Assembly: GCA_003254905.1 (NCBI GenBank)
Contig: QANU01077392.1
Span: 310,001-374,000, forward strand
DNA from: Nissolia schottii
Lineage: Eukaryota > Streptophyta > Magnoliopsida > Fabales > Fabaceae
DNA: 64,000 nucleotides
Reading direction: 5' to 3'
A model generated the notes under the pieces. It saw only the letters and a list, made by a program, of their open reading frames with translations. It made no database searches and was not told where the DNA came from. Below are positions 13,383-26,177 of this stretch, in pieces; position 1 is the first letter of the stretch; the number at the start of each line of letters is the position of its first letter. The position numbers were made by a program, and so were the translations under genes.

Positions 13383-13870
13383 ACGGAAATGTGGAAAAAG
13401 ATTGAGGAGATTTATGCGTCAAAGTCATTAACTAATCGTCTGTGCTTGAAGATATACACTTGTACATGTTGAGAATGGAAGAAAGAAATTATATACATTA
13501 CCATAGTAATGAGTTTAACTAGCTAGTTTTCAATTGCTGAATATAGGAGAGAAATTAAGTCATGAAGAGCAAGTTATTGCTTTACTAGCTTCATCGCCTA
13601 AATGCTACTAGGTCACTGGTGAGATCCTTGTTGATTGAGAAGAAACAATCAAGTTAGATGATGTGTCTATCGTCTTATGAGAGGGTTAGTTAGAGAATAC
13701 AATTTTATTGATAATTTTGAAAAGATACTAGCATGGAGAGCTCACAAAGAGGAAGGAGGAATTCTTGATGGAGGAGTGGATAATGAGAAAAGCCTGCATA
13801 AAGAGACTTCAAGGAGGTGAAGTGTTACTAATACGAAGAGAAAAGGCACATCTGATCTCAATGTCCAACA
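13383..13870 (+). pseudogene. copia gag remnant (retrotransposon capsid region)
   Basis: A frame from 13383 contains MWKKIEEIYASKSLTNRLCL, closely resembling the gag (UBN2-type) segment of plant Ty1/copia elements. Further on, GEKLSHEEQVIALLASSPKCY is the usual downstream motif near 13552-13612. A zinc-knuckle remnant, CY-stop-YEEKRH, lies near 13823. Stops and frameshifts interrupt it repeatedly, so no protein can be made. Confidence 0.75.
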
Positions 13871-14244
13871 CTAAGAGAAGACTTCAAGAGTCTAAAATAA
13901 TCAAGAGAAAATGTTTATGCGATTGAATTCTCATATGATGGAGATCTATACCATGTAGAGAGTACTAACAATGATTTTATATCATGCATAGGGAGCAACC
14001 CATGTTCCCCAATCTATTGTTGATATGGATTATGCAGGGATCACAACATGTTTACTACTTTGTCAAAAGATAGAGATTTTGGTTGTATCAATGTGGGAAA
14101 GAAATTGAAGATGAAAGTTGAAATCATGGAAAGAGTTCGTTGAAGCTCCACAATGGTATAGTCTAAGATATTCTTAATGTGAGGTATAAGCCTACCACAA
14201 ATGGCAACATTAATTCATTTAAAGATATTGAATACGTTTTGAAT

Positions 14245-14425
14245 AGAAATGTTGGTTGAACTCAAGTGTGTGTCATACCATAAATGTTATTAAATAGATA
14301 AATCAATTACAAGGATTAGATAAGAATAAAATGAAGATAAACCTAAACCTACGAAAAAGATAAAGCAAACAAATTTAAATCCTAACAAACTAATTTAAAT
14401 CTTAACAAGCCCTAATTGTTATCCC
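14245..14425 (+). repeat. direct repeat copy 1 nested in the copia element
   Basis: This segment (TTTTGAATAGAAATGTTGG ... AAATCCTAACAAAC) recurs at about 14918-15090 with moderate divergence. The pair encloses about 490 bp that does not resemble copia sequence. This suggests a small nested LTR-type (TRIM) element or an internal segmental duplication. Confidence 0.6.
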
Positions 14426-14917
14426 TTTCAAACTGGACGTCGTCTTGCAAATGCCATGTTTGGATCATAACAGCAGAAATGAATGGTGAACCTAGATTGT
14501 GGTGGTGAAGAAGATGACCTTGTCCGGAAGAAATCTTGCCAACAAGATCATAGAATATGGTCTTGAAACATTGGATGTAAAAATGAAAAGCAATGTGGAG
14601 TAACAATCAAATCTTCTTGTAAATTTGCATGTCGAATGGTCAAGCGAAGGAGGGTCTTTGAAAAAACAACTTGTGAGTCATGCTCAAACAAGGAAATGAG
14701 ATATGTGTCGTGGGAAAAAGTCACGAATGAGATGATTAAACCTCTTGTCATGGGACATGCATGTCCAAAGGGAGGGACCACTGGGAGGGGCGTTGGACTT
14801 TCTCCAATAAAGCCACCAAGGTTGATGGGCGTAGAGTTTCTCAATTTGATAAGACACCAAGTATGTTGGTGTTAAGTTTGGTGTTAGCCATAAAAAAAAT
14901 CTATACCGTGAAGATGT

Positions 14918-15090
14918 TTTGAATAGAAAGACTGGTTAAACTCAAGTATGAGTCATATAAAATTTTTTATTAAATAGATAAATTAATTACAAAGATAACT
15001 TATTCAGATACGAATAAAATAAAGATAAACCTAAACCTATGAAAAAGATAAAGCAGACAAATTTAAATCCTAACAAACCCTAATTGATAT
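14918..15090 (+). repeat. direct repeat copy 2 nested in the copia element
   Basis: Partner of the 14245-14425 segment. It shares TTTTGAATAGAAA, a TAAATAGATAAAT(C/T)AATTACAA block and a GATAAACCTAAACCTA(C/T)GAAAA block. The DNA between the copies has overlapping open frames on both strands (79 and 98 codons) with no recognised domain. I treat them as chance. Confidence 0.6.
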
Positions 15091-15330
15091 CTTTACTTTT
15101 TCAAATATCTCATGGATACAAGTATGTGTGAATAGGGATGACATGCAAAGTGTACAAGGGAAGTAGTTTGATTCAATAAGTGTGAAAAGATGACAACATT
15201 TGATATTTTGAAAGTCAGGCTATAGGAAAATGATCGAAGATAATAAAGCAAAGATGAAAAAGAAGACCAAAAAAAATTCTAGTATTCAGAGAATGTTGAG
15301 GTATTTGAGAACTTGTTTTAAGGAATGGTT

Positions 15331-15670
15331 TGTTGTGTATGAATCAAGTCCTACATTTGTGAATTTGACGAAGGAGGGAAAAGACTCTTCCTATGAAAAG
15401 AGGCTTAGCCTTTGATTGTTACACACCACCAAAAAGATAGTCTATACACTAAAAAAAATGTATAATTAGACCATTGTGTGATAAGTTTAGTTAGAATGTT
15501 TGAAGCTTTTACGATGTAATAGATGTAAACAAATTTTTTTATTTATCCATTTTAGGGGTCGTAGATGTAGATTAAAGTGACTAAATCACGTTAAATCTTT
15601 GTGTTCTTTTATTGTACTTCATGTATTTTCTTCTTACATATCTTTAGTGAGTTACTTTTGCTGCCCAATA
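15331..15670 (+). repeat. 3' LTR of degenerate copia element
   Basis: Diverged partner of 12647-12961. It is preceded by a short purine-rich stretch (AAGGAATGG) that could be the polypurine tract. Confidence 0.7.
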
Positions 15671-18600
15671 TGTTTTAGGTAACACCTGCAAACATTTTTC
15701 CTTCTAATCTAAGAGACAATACAAGTTGATTTCATGAAACGTAAATAGTTAAGCAAATTGAGATTCTAATTTACTAGCTTGAAAGGAATAGCAATTTCTA
15801 GACTCAAATTGAAACCTTAGTATTCTAAGAAGTGTTAATTGGTACGAGTGAAAAAGATTTAAATCTCTTAAATATGTTATCCTAAATTTAATTTTAAGGT
15901 TTAGGATTTGGGGTTTAATAATCTTTTAATATATATAAATCTCAAGATCAAATTAGAATTACATGTTTAAGAGACTTGAATCCATTCCAACAAGACCAGC
16001 GTATTGTTGGTTTTTCTTGAATTATTCTAGCCATACAATTAGGAACAACTATGGGGATAATTGTACTTAAACCATTTATTTATGAACCGCTGTTTCAGGG
16101 TCAAGCTGCAATAATAAACAAGTGTGATAAATTTATTCGAAGGTTGTTGTGATGACGGTTATAAATGAGACAAGACGCCACCGTTTCGGTTCAATGGCCT
16201 AATCTAGAATATGATCAAATCAACCAATTGCCTAAGTTTTGAAAATTTTGTCCATGCATTCGTGATAACTCCCACAATTATATATAAAATCTTCTTGAAA
16301 AGGAAAGAATGAGTGCAAACTTAGCTAACTTTTTTTGACAGCTAGCTACCATGAGATATAGAGGGTGAACCATTCGTTAATTCAAGGTCAATAATATACG
16401 GAAGTTGGCTTCTCAAATGAACAGCTTTTGAATATCACTCACACAATAGGCCAGAGTCTCATCTTGAGAGATACAACCGGATGTTTAACTAAGAGCAAGG
16501 CCCTTAATTTGTGCTTGTTAAGCACTCTTTTACAAAATGCATGAGATTTGTCCCATTAAATTTTTTAAAAAAATGATTTTTAATAAGGCTTAGCCTGTAT
16601 ATATCGAGCTTTGTTGAGTCGCGGAGAATATGGGAGTAGAATGCCTTAAACGTTGTAATTCCAACCCAGATTTGAGTTTTTTGACATAAATTTTAGCCTA
16701 ATGCATTAACATGTTTATTTTCTTGTTTGTTACAATATTTGATTGATCTAGAGATTTAAATACACTAAAAGATTACTATTAAGAGGGGTTTTCACTTATG
16801 TTCCTAATTGTACTTTGAGAGATTAATTTTTTACATGATGGTTGAGGAGACAATCTATGAAATAATAATAATAATAATAATAATAATTCAGAAAAGAAAA
16901 AGGAAAAAGTTTCACACGACACCATGTCCCACCAATAATTGAGACCAAACTTTTTTCCCGTTATTAATTTGATTAGATTGTTGAGATACACGGCAAGTCA
17001 ATTTAGTAAAAGGCCATGTTTTATCAGGAAATTATAATCGTAATCCTGAGAGTAGTTATTACAAGTATAGTTTGGTTATAGACTTAAAAGGTTTCCTCAC
17101 ATATTTGAGAATCCATAGTTTCAAACCTTGCCAAACCTTATCTTCAACCAATAATAAGTGAGACGGACCCTTAAGAAGAGTTTGGTATGAAATAAAAATT
17201 GAGATAAAAATTTGGCCTACCACCATATTTTAAACTATAAATATAATTTATATATATATATATATAAAAGAACATTTTTATTAATAAAATGTTATAATTC
17301 TTACTCTCTCCCTTTTATATTAATCATTCATTTTTTTTTAGTTTTATCTTTAACTCTATGTATTTGGATATAATTTATATCTAGATATATGGAGTGTAAA
17401 TAAAAATGTGACCTACATACAATATAAGTTTATATGTAATTAATTTGTGGAATTTTTTTTCTATTTTTGTTAGAGAAATGTTATTTGTACTCATTTTGAG
17501 TGGGATACCATGTCAACTCATTCATCATTTATCAATGAAATTTAATAAAGTGTGAGTTCTATTAAAAATTACTTTTAATTGTAGATGATGAATGAGTTAA
17601 CACAACAGTCTAACATAAAAATCATTATAAATAACACAACTATTTTTGTTATCACTTCAAAGTGGGAAGAAAACTCAAATTTAAACTCTGGAATAAAAAA
17701 AACTGTTGAGACTTGCGCGAGTCTCTTAATCGCGACATATGTTCCCAAGAGATAAACAAAAATAAGAAGATAAATAATTTGTGGCAAATAAGTGACTCGC
17801 ATAAGCTTAACACTTGTTCACCATTTACGTTAATATATTGCTCAAACTCCCAAACCTTACTGCACAAGAAACTTGGCAGCTGGTGGCGGGGCTATGATTG
17901 TGTAAGCAAGTGTTTGATTATTTTGATATTCCGAAAAGGAATGCCATACGTAAGAAACTGTTTTCTAATGCGTAGGTGTACAAGATAAAAAATAATAATA
18001 ATAATAAAATTGTCATTTGTATTGTCAGAAATGTGAACTTACATTTTATTTATTATTAAATTAGATGAAATGTGAATTAATTAAGATCTTATTCACACTT
18101 CATCCATTCAATGATAAGTAAAATATTAATTAACATAAAAAAAAATGAATACATTTAGCATTTTTCCAAAACGAAAGAAGTCCATAATTGAGATAGGGAT
18201 TCCCCTGTGCCCATGAAGCACGATGCAATAATAGAGATTGGGAGCTGAGTGATGTGAAGAAGGGAACAAACTCTAGGCATATTTGAATTGTATGTCAGTA
18301 GGGGGTGTAGTCTGATGGACACAAGCAGCATTGGTTGTCCAAAGTTGTCTCTTTCTTCCCTAGCCTCATGTCATTTTGCTATGCTCAAGAATTCATCAGT
18401 CTCTCACCCTCTTCCCCCACTTGCACGCACTGTTATTATTAGGGTTGTTGTCCTTTTGAGGGGCCAGTTAGTCACGATTTCAGTTGCAGCCTACACTGGA
18501 AGATAACAAAACAAGCATATACATGTTCGTAGAGATGTTCACAACTCGGCTAGTATGATGGCCGACTTAGTCCCAAACTTATTTAGTCGGGTTTGAGTGA

Positions 18601-21354
18601 TTAAATTTAATTCGATGTTTTTTTTAGGGTTGATTCAGGTTATATGTTGGGTTAACCTAACCTGACCTGAATTATTATATAATTCTTCAAACTTTATACG
18701 TTTTTTTTATACATTTGTGATAAATTATAAGATTTTTGTATTTTAATTAATATTTTTTTTAAAAATTATATTATGTTTATATTGATAAAATTTTATAACG
18801 TGTAATGTCTAAATTTTACTATATTATCTAAATATTGGTCTAGGCGAGTGTGGGCTCATTAGTCAGGATATTATAGGGTCGAGTGTGGACTCGTAGAAAT
18901 GACCTGATCATAAAATTGAACCGAGGACGAGTTTTGTTCAACCAGACCCATGTATATTGCCTACAAGTTAGGGTCGGTTCGATCGGTTTAACTTCAAGAG
19001 AAACTTCTTTCTTGTCAATTGGTTTTGGTCAAAAGATATAAACATTACATAGTTTTAATCTTTACTATTAGTAGGACTATATATGCTGACTGGTGATGTG
19101 TCAACAGAGCACCATGCCAGCAGGGCTATGTGAATAAAATAAACTTATTTAACCTATAACATGTTATTCAATCTGAATTTGCCTTTAAATCATGACCCAT
19201 TCACCACTCAAAATTGGGCAAAATAACATGTTATGAGTTGGGTTTGAGTTGCGTTATGGGTCGATGAGTTTATTTAGCTCATATCACACCGTTAATGTAA
19301 CACTTAATTAACTATTTTAGCAATTAACTAAATTTTACTAGTGACAAAAACTAAAACCACGAAATCTCACTGACGACAGAAACTAAAATAATGTAATTTG
19401 TAACATATTTAGGCCTAAATTGAATTTCAAATATTTATCAACGACCTAAACATATTTAAGCATATCTTTCTTTAATCCATATTTTAAAGAAATCCTTAAG
19501 CCCAAGAATGAGCAAGCAGAAATGATCATTTATTAAAGAACTCTAAATTTTATATTTACTCTTTAAAAAATATCTTTAAAACATTTATTAACTTTTTTTT
19601 ATTAGAAATATCATTTAAGAAACATATTCATAACATAATTGAATAGTTAAAAAGACGTCAAAAGCATCTGGACCCATCACGAAGCATTATAATTTTCTAT
19701 AACGACATCCACGTGTCCTAATCCAGTCACTTTACAATAAATTAACACGTTCTTTTTATATTATTAAACTAAGATTATTTCATTTTGTTTAGTATAAAAT
19801 AATTTAAGAGATTAATTTGTATTCATCTACAAAGTAAAAGACTTTTATACTATCATTTAATTATGTGCTGTCATATAAATAAATTTTGTTAAGTTCCACT
19901 ACTTCAAAAATCTTTTAAATAATAACTCATGATTAGATAAGAATGTAAAACTTTTTTAAGTTGACAATAAATATAAACTAAACTCATAATTTAATATTTG
20001 AAATTTAATTAATAAAGATGTTAATCAACAATTATATACGAGCAACATTATTTGACCATCCCACTTATATAACCACCTAGAATCATTTACAAAAATACAA
20101 AAAAAAAAAAATTGTCATTGGCATTCTCTCTCTAGAGAGAAAGAACATTTCTCTCTAGATAGAAAGAACAAGTGAAAAGAGGGAGAAAAAATACATGAAA
20201 TACTTTAAGAGAGAAAATGGTCGTGACACTTTTTCTGTCTTTAAAAAATGTTAATTGTTGTGTGTTAAAAATGTTAATTTTTATTTATATTAGAATAGAG
20301 AAAAAATAATTAAAAAAATGAGAAAGGAATAAAAGCTGCTATAAAGAGTATGAACATTTTTTACTTTTGTCTTTTCTCATTTTTGCTTGTCTTTAAAATT
20401 ATTGAGTGTTGTGTGTTAAAATGTTAGTTGTTTAGAAGATAAAAGAGGTGAAAAAAGAGTTGAGAGAGAAACTAAAAAAAAACTATTGAGACAAAAAATG
20501 ACAATAATATCTTTTTATCTTTTTTTATTATTTTAATCTTATGCTAAACTCATTTTTCTATTTTGTAAATTTATCTTTTAACAAGATAATTATAGGGTAA
20601 CTATACTCATTATATGTGTACGAATTTAACTTTCACAATGAATTTTAAATGACATATATAAATATAAAATAGCATACGATTGAGTGATATTATTAAATTT
20701 TTTACATTGTTTTTTATTTTAAATTAATTTTAAATAATAAATATAAAAATAATATTTTAAATTTATTATTAACTAAAGTCAAAATATAAGTAAAATAAAC
20801 AAAATGCTCCTGATATTGGATCAAGCGAAAAGTGTGTGGTAGCTAAAAAATTGACCTCAATCGTATGTCTCAATTATGTGATATGAGATAAAAATACCTC
20901 ATCATTATTATGTTTTTACCCCTGATTTCCATGCCCTGGCCACCGAATTGTTAGCAAATTCATGGGTGTCACCTTTGAAGATAATCCTATGAATTTGAAC
21001 CCGATTTAATATTTTTTTGACAAAGTACTTTAGCTGTGTAACATGTTAATAATTAAACATTCACTACTTCTCATTTTTTGAAACGACCCATCTTATCTTA
21101 TGTCATCTTTGTTCTTTTCGTGATGTGTCATTCATATGATCTTACATACAATAAAAATATTCATCTTTATTATAAAAGGAGTTGTAATTATTTTTCAATT
21201 GAAATATTGTATGTATTAATCGCTCATGGGAAGAATTTTAAATATGAATATTCATTGAATAACGAACATAATTGCAGGTTTTCAATTAATTGAGAATGTA
21301 AACTATATTTATATATTAGAATTAATATTAATATTAGATCTAATAAATCATTTT
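15671..21354. other. gene-free AT-rich DNA with transposon debris
   Basis: No coding exon is recognised. An (AAT)n tract lies at about 16860-16886. Two patches with GC-rich, partly inverted motifs (about 18540-18965 and 19135-19290, the latter with ATAACATGTTAT arms) look like hAT debris without clear ends. At 20095-20520 there is a GAGA/TCTC palindrome and a loose duplication around TTGTTGTGTGTTAAAA. An open frame at about 18288-18506 shows no known domain. Confidence 0.5.
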
Positions 21355-21805
21355 TGGACTTGTTTAGTTTAACTTTCGGAGGAATTAAGTTTAAAACAAT
21401 TAAGTTTAAGAGAATTAATTTGTGTTTGGTTTGAATATTTAAAAAGAAAATTTGAGAGAATTATTTTTATTTAAATAAAATAAAACGAAAGTACTTTTTT
21501 ATGAAAAAATTATTAAAAAGGACTAAACATAATTTTAATATAAATTAATATATTTTGAGAGAAAGAAAGAAAGAATATTGTATTAAAGTCAAAAATCTAA
21601 TTTTATATTTTTAAATTTCAAAACTTAAATTAAAAAATAATTTTAAGTCTCAGTTAACAAATTTAAATTTAAGTTTCACTTAAACTCAAATTTAAATTTT
21701 GTAAATTAAAAAAAAGTAAAATAAAATAAATATTATTTTAACTAATTTCTAATTCATCAAACTTAAATTTAAAGTACTGAAACTTATAACTAAACAACCG
21801 CTTAA
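21355..21805. mobile_element. palindromic MITE-like element
   Basis: The left end (CTTGTTTAGTTTAACTTTCGG, then AATTAAGTTTAA) is an imperfect inverted repeat of the right end (CTTAAATTTAAAGTACTGAA, then TAACTAAACAACCG). The interior is AT-rich and non-coding. The TTGTTTAGTT-type termini resemble Tourist/PIF-Harbinger MITEs. I could not define a 3-bp target duplication, so class and borders are inferred. It lies about 150 bp upstream of the promoter of the next gene. Confidence 0.5.
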
Positions 21806-21981
21806 TTGTTTGCTTTTGTTTTTTGGCCCAAAAAAAAAAACTATCCTCCTTGTTTTTTCGACCCCTCTCGAGACAATTCCCAAAAATCCCCCGATCAATC
21901 ACGTCCACACACGTGTCCCCCCTCTCGCCCGGTTAAAAATATCTCCAGATTTTGACAGAGCGCCGCTCACTGCCTCTGCGT

Positions 21982-21989
21982 TATAAAAA
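21982..21989 (+). promoter_or_regulatory. TATA box of the At4g22758-like gene
   Basis: TATAAAAA lies in a GC-richer stretch 249 bp upstream of the ATG at 22238. It predicts transcription starting near 22012 and a 5' leader of about 225 nt. The placement follows ordinary plant TATA spacing and is inferred. Confidence 0.55.
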
Positions 21990-22237
21990 CTCAGCGAGAA
22001 TCACAAGCACCAGAGATAGCTTAGCTTTCTTCATTCTCGAGCTCATTCTGGCGTATTTACTGTTATACCCTTCTGGTTATGATAGCTCTCAATCGAAGAA
22101 CCTCTTCTCCCTCTCTGGGCTTCCCCCGCCTCCGATTTGTTAGGTACCGCCGACTGAGGTAGAAGCTTCTTTTAGAATATCCTGAATTTCCGATTTTACC
22201 CTCTTCACTTGGGCTATAATCCGATACGGCCGATTCC

Positions 22238-23192
22238 ATGCCAACAACGAAGAACCACCGGGGCGCCCACGTCGAGGCTTACCGGCGGGGAAGGCTAGCG
22301 GAGAAGTCGTCGTCCTTTCACGTTTCAGCGCCCTCGGGAACCATGTCCGGCGTCGGACACATTCGGCGCCCCAAGACGGTGCCGGACTTGGTTTCGGACA
22401 GGAAGCGCGCGGCGGAGGTTGTGCGGAGAGAGCCGCCGAAGGTTCTGGTGAAGGTGACGACAATGGGGAGCTTGGTTCCCGTGCAGGTGTTGATGCGCGC
22501 GGAATACACGGTGGCAGATTTGGTGGCGGCGGCGGTCCGGCAGTACGTGAAGGAAGGTCGCCGCCCTATCTTGCCGTCCGGTGACCCCTCCCACTTCGAC
22601 CTTCATTATTCCCAGTTTAGCTTAGAAAGTAAGCAATATCTATAGATTCCTCATATCTGTTTTTTATTAATTAATACTATAGGTTAAAATTATTGTTTAT
22701 GTATTTATGAGTTTAATTTTTATCTATTATCTTATCATTTATGTTAACGCGTATTGAATATAAATTAAATTCTCTATTTATTAAGTCTTACTCTATTATT
22801 TATTCTAATTATTTTTGGCGCACGTATATATATTCTCACTAGCAAATTATTGTAAAATTAGTTGCTCTACTTACTCAAATTACTCGTTATTCTAAATTGA
22901 TAAGTTAGTTATAACTCTTAAATAAAATGAGACATCGGTACACTAAAGAAGAAGTAATTATTTTTGGATGAAAATTGAGTTGTGCTGGTTATGTGGTGAT
23001 GCAGGTTTGGATAGGGAGGAAAAGTTGGGGGAGCTTGGATCTAGAAATTTCTTTCTGTGTCCAAGGAATTGTGGTTGCACCATGGAGGGTAGCAAAACGA
23101 CGACGTTTAGTTCGTGTTCGAAAGAGGCCGACAAAGCGAGGAAGGGCGGTGGTGGGTTTGGTTGGCTGAGGTTCATTGATTTCTTGTTCTGA
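22238..23192 (+). CDS. At4g22758-like protein (DUF7054, ubiquitin-like fold family)
   Basis: Two exons, 22238-22628 and 23005-23192, joined across a GT-AG intron (GTAAGC donor, GATGCAG acceptor) give a 192-residue protein. The split serine codon keeps the frame. Residues 1-65 form a basic, low-complexity leader. From about residue 67 (PPKVLVKVTTMGSLVPVQVL) through the second exon (EKLGELGSRNFFLCP) the sequence matches plant proteins annotated as uncharacterized At4g22758-like, a family with a predicted ubiquitin-like domain. The Cys-rich, Gly-rich tail ends in GFGWLRFIDFLF. Its biochemical role is unknown; I see no catalytic motif. Exon 1 is strikingly GC-rich compared with the intron and flanks. 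The first ATG after the TATA box is used. The nearest gene, HD2, starts over 6 kb downstream on the same strand with transposons between, so there is no sign of shared regulation. Confidence 0.85.
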
Positions 23193-24510
23193 AAACGTTG
23201 GTTGGTGTGCCGGTTGGTTCAGATAATCAGACGCTTTTTTTTTATATTATTTTTTAATTTGGATTGTTATTGCGATTGGAATAATTTTATTTGTTTTATC
23301 ATTTTACTTCGCGGGCCGGTTGCTTTGTAAAAAATAATAGGGTGGCCACTAGTTGTAGATTTTGTGGGGATGCAAAGCTACGCTTTGGTAATGCATATAT
23401 ATTACTTTTAAATTCATAAATTATCTTAAAGCTACTTGGTTAGTTGGTTCGATTCTTTTCCCTTGGTACAGTCTTTCTACTTTAATTTTATGGTGGTCGG
23501 TTGATCTCGATCATCTTTACCTCGATGCAAAGCAAGCCTACAGAGTAGTGCTAGAGTACTCAAAATGTAAAGATATTGTCTTTCCTCTACCAACACATCA
23601 TGATGAAAAATAACAAAATGTGATAAGGTGTTTGTATGGTTTAAGTGATTTAAATAATATTTATAAGTTTAGAATTAAAATTTTGTTAGGTATTCATTTT
23701 AATTTATTCACAACTTCACATTGGATTTATCATCACATTTAGTATTTAGATGAGATTTTCACAAAGTTGACATTTAGCAAAATTTGATTTATTGATAGAT
23801 GTAATGTGAGTAAATATGATGTCAAATGAATACATGGTCCTGCAAGTAATTTATCAATCTTGTATAAAAGTCATTGATGTTGATGTTCATTTCTCGAGGA
23901 ATATCATTTACCTTGAATCCAAGGTATCACCTCACTTATGCTATGATTACCTTTTATAAGAAAAATAATTGGCCTTGGACAGGACAAATATTTAGATGAT
24001 CATAGAATATATTTAATCATGTAACATTGTTAATTTGTTATAAAAAACATTATAAATTAAAATTAGTAATTGATAATATTTTTTGAGCATTCATAAAATA
24101 TGTTTAATGGGACATTTAAGTATTTCTCTTACAACATAACACTGATAATTTTTTAATAATAAAAATTTAGATTTTGCTAAAAAATGGATCATCTCATGTT
24201 AATTTTTATATATCACTTGACCATATTTGATCTCTAACCAATGTTTTTCTTATTATTTATTTTATATATGTGTCTCACATTTTTAAATGCTCAATTCATA
24301 ATAAAAAAATCAAACATGATTTTGTTATATAAAAAATTGACATGAAATAATTTATTCCCAATTTTCCTAATGTCAAATATTTAAAAATAGAATGTTTTAA
24401 ACATTTTAATGCATTTAAATACTACAAATTTGAGTAAACTCCCAAATTTGTCTCTTTTAATATAACAATTGGATTGGATTGCGCGCACACATAAGAAACA
24501 TGTCTTGAGC
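23193..24510. other. 3' flank and intergenic DNA
   Basis: The first few hundred bases after the stop codon presumably include the 3' UTR of the DUF7054 gene, but I see no decisive polyadenylation signal. The rest is AT-rich with nothing recognisable. Confidence 0.5.
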
Positions 24511-24518
24511 TTCATGAC

Positions 24519-25616
24519 TAGGGATGGGAACAGGCCAGGTCAAGCCAGACCCCTAACAAGTCAGACCTGTCTTGTTAGTTTTTGGCCTGTTTGGGTGGCC
24601 TAGCCTGGAGCTTGATAGGCCTACCTGTGTATATTTTTTATTATAAAAAAATATGTTGTCTGACCTGTTATTGTGGCATGTTACACACTCAATAAAATAA
24701 CATTCAACAACAATAATCAACCATCTTTCTAGATCTAAGCTCGAAACATACAGGACCAATAATATCCAAATACCTTACATGATCTATGTCCGAAACATAT
24801 AAGACCAATAATATCCAAATACCAACTAAACATGAATTATTCTCAACACACAATACATAATTGAGAACATAATTAATGTCATTAAAATTTGAAATAGAAC
24901 CTCTCAATTAGATTTCTCGTCATATATTGTCAAATGTGATCTCTCACCATTAATTAATGAGGTATGCTTCATACATGACATAAGCAACAAAGGATTAATG
25001 GTTAAACATCATACTTAACAAAAAATCTAATTGATAGGATCCATTTCCAAAATTTGGGAATCCATTTTATTTATAAATGAAAAATTATTTAATTGGGAAG
25101 TCATGGGAATATGAATTGACAAATGAATTTCATGGAAAGTTAAAATAAGAAATGATTTGATTTTGAAATCATTCCATTTTAGTTGTAAAGCATTTGATTG
25201 ATTTGATTCCTAAACCAAATGGTTCCAAAGTCTGTGAAGATCAAAATTCATAGACTATGAGTTTAATTTAAGGTTTGTTCAAAAAGAAAATTTAAAACAA
25301 TAAAATTATATTAATAAATATGATTGCATAAAATGTTACAAGAAGTGATGTTAGTCTAGTGGTTAAAGTATTGCCTTGGTATGATGAATGTCTCTAGTTT
25401 GAGTCTTAATGAAGGTAATGTAAGTTTATTTTTTTAGTAAACCTATATAAACATATTTATAAACAGGCCGGCTTGACACGCCTAACAGGCTTTTGTAATA
25501 GCATAGGCTTGGCCTCTTTATTGAAACAAGCTTTGAAAAAGGTATGGGTCTAACCTTTTTGTTAAACAGGCCAAGTCGCAGGCCCTGACATACCGCCTGA
25601 CCCGTTCCCACCCCTA
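24519..25616. mobile_element. 1.1-kb hAT-type element with perfect 8-bp target duplication
   Basis: Identical octamers TTCATGAC flank the element (24511-24518 and 25617-25624). It begins TAGGGATGGGAACAGGCC and ends GACCCGTTCCCACCCCTA, an imperfect terminal inverted repeat. The subterminal regions carry several GGCCTG/CAGGCC repeats in opposite orientation, typical of hAT subterminal motifs. No transposase is encoded, so it would need a helper. Inside are a tandemly doubled segment of about 50 bp (about 24739-24822) and a SINE-like insertion near 25342-25440. Both argue that the insertion is old, although its target duplication is intact. Confidence 0.88.
25342..25440 (+). mobile_element. tRNA-derived SINE-like insertion inside the hAT element
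   Basis: An A-box-like TTAGTCTAGTGGTTAAAG is followed about 45 bp later by a B-box-like TAGTTTGAGTCTTA, the two internal RNA polymerase III promoter parts in tRNA-like order and spacing. A T-rich tail follows. I could not find its target duplication, so its exact ends are uncertain. Confidence 0.6.
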
Positions 25617-25624
25617 TTCATGAC

Positions 25625-26177
25625 AATGCAAAAAGTGGACAAACAGTACTCCCTAGTGATAAGCATCTAACATGTCTTATTTTGAAGGTTCATTATAAAT
25701 GCAATCATTTGGACGCTTTTATCCCCTCGTTCGACCAACACCGCACTAGCCACTAACACTTCTCCTCACCATTGAACTGCTTTTCCTCTGCTCTACCACC
25801 CCTTAACCACAGTTATGAAAACAACGTGGATGATAGATTATTTTAGGCAACTAACCATGGATAAAATGGAAACACAAAAATAAGGGAGACAGAAACCTTA
25901 ACTTTAAAAAGTAACAAAATGAAAGACAAAGAAGAGATGAAACGATTATACCACAAGTCGTGCAAGTGTATTGTTCTTAAGGATTTATCTTAGCCTACCT
26001 GGAGCTTATGCTTGGTGGAAAAACATCGAAAGGATTCCCATCAAGATTAGATTTGAGTTTCCTCAGGAACTTGTCCACATGCGATTCCTGGCACTACTGA
26101 GCAAACAATCTCGTTTCGATCTAGGAAGAGCAACTGAGGTTGTGAGGGTGACCTAGCGGAGCTTGTAAAAAAAATAG
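25625..26177. other. short intergenic gap between two mobile elements
   Basis: No gene recognised. A 61-codon open frame at 25971-26156 shows no known domain. Confidence 0.5.

Larger units (their letters stand above)
12647..15670 (+). mobile_element. degenerate Ty1/copia retrotransposon with both LTRs
   Basis: Two diverged direct repeats flank about 2.4 kb. The left LTR (about 12647-12961) and right LTR (about 15331-15670) share TGTTGTGTGTG/TGTTGTGTATG starts, a TTTGACGAAG block, a TTTGATTGTTA block, a GTGACTAAA(T)CA block and ends in CCCAACA/CCCAATA. Directly after the left LTR, AATATTAGAACTTTGGTCTT is a decayed copia primer-binding site (TGGTATCAGAGC type). The interior has gag remnants: TEMWKKIEEIYASKSLTNRL at 13383, and a wrecked CX2CX4HX4C zinc knuckle near 13823. 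No integrase or reverse transcriptase is visible. Many stops show it is old and non-autonomous. I found no clear 5-bp target duplication. Confidence 0.8.

Noticed and set aside
14548..14875. Overlapping 98- and 79-codon frames on opposite strands
   Set aside because: No domain is recognisable, they lie inside a decayed retroelement, and mirrored frames are expected by chance there.
18288..18506. 72-codon plus-strand frame with moderate GC content
   Set aside because: No family was recognised, no splice partner was found, and it sits beside transposon debris. It is too weak to call a gene.
22140..22606. Three minus-strand frames and a second plus-strand frame over the DUF7054 exon 1
   Set aside because: They are shadows of a GC-rich coding exon with clear family similarity on the plus strand.
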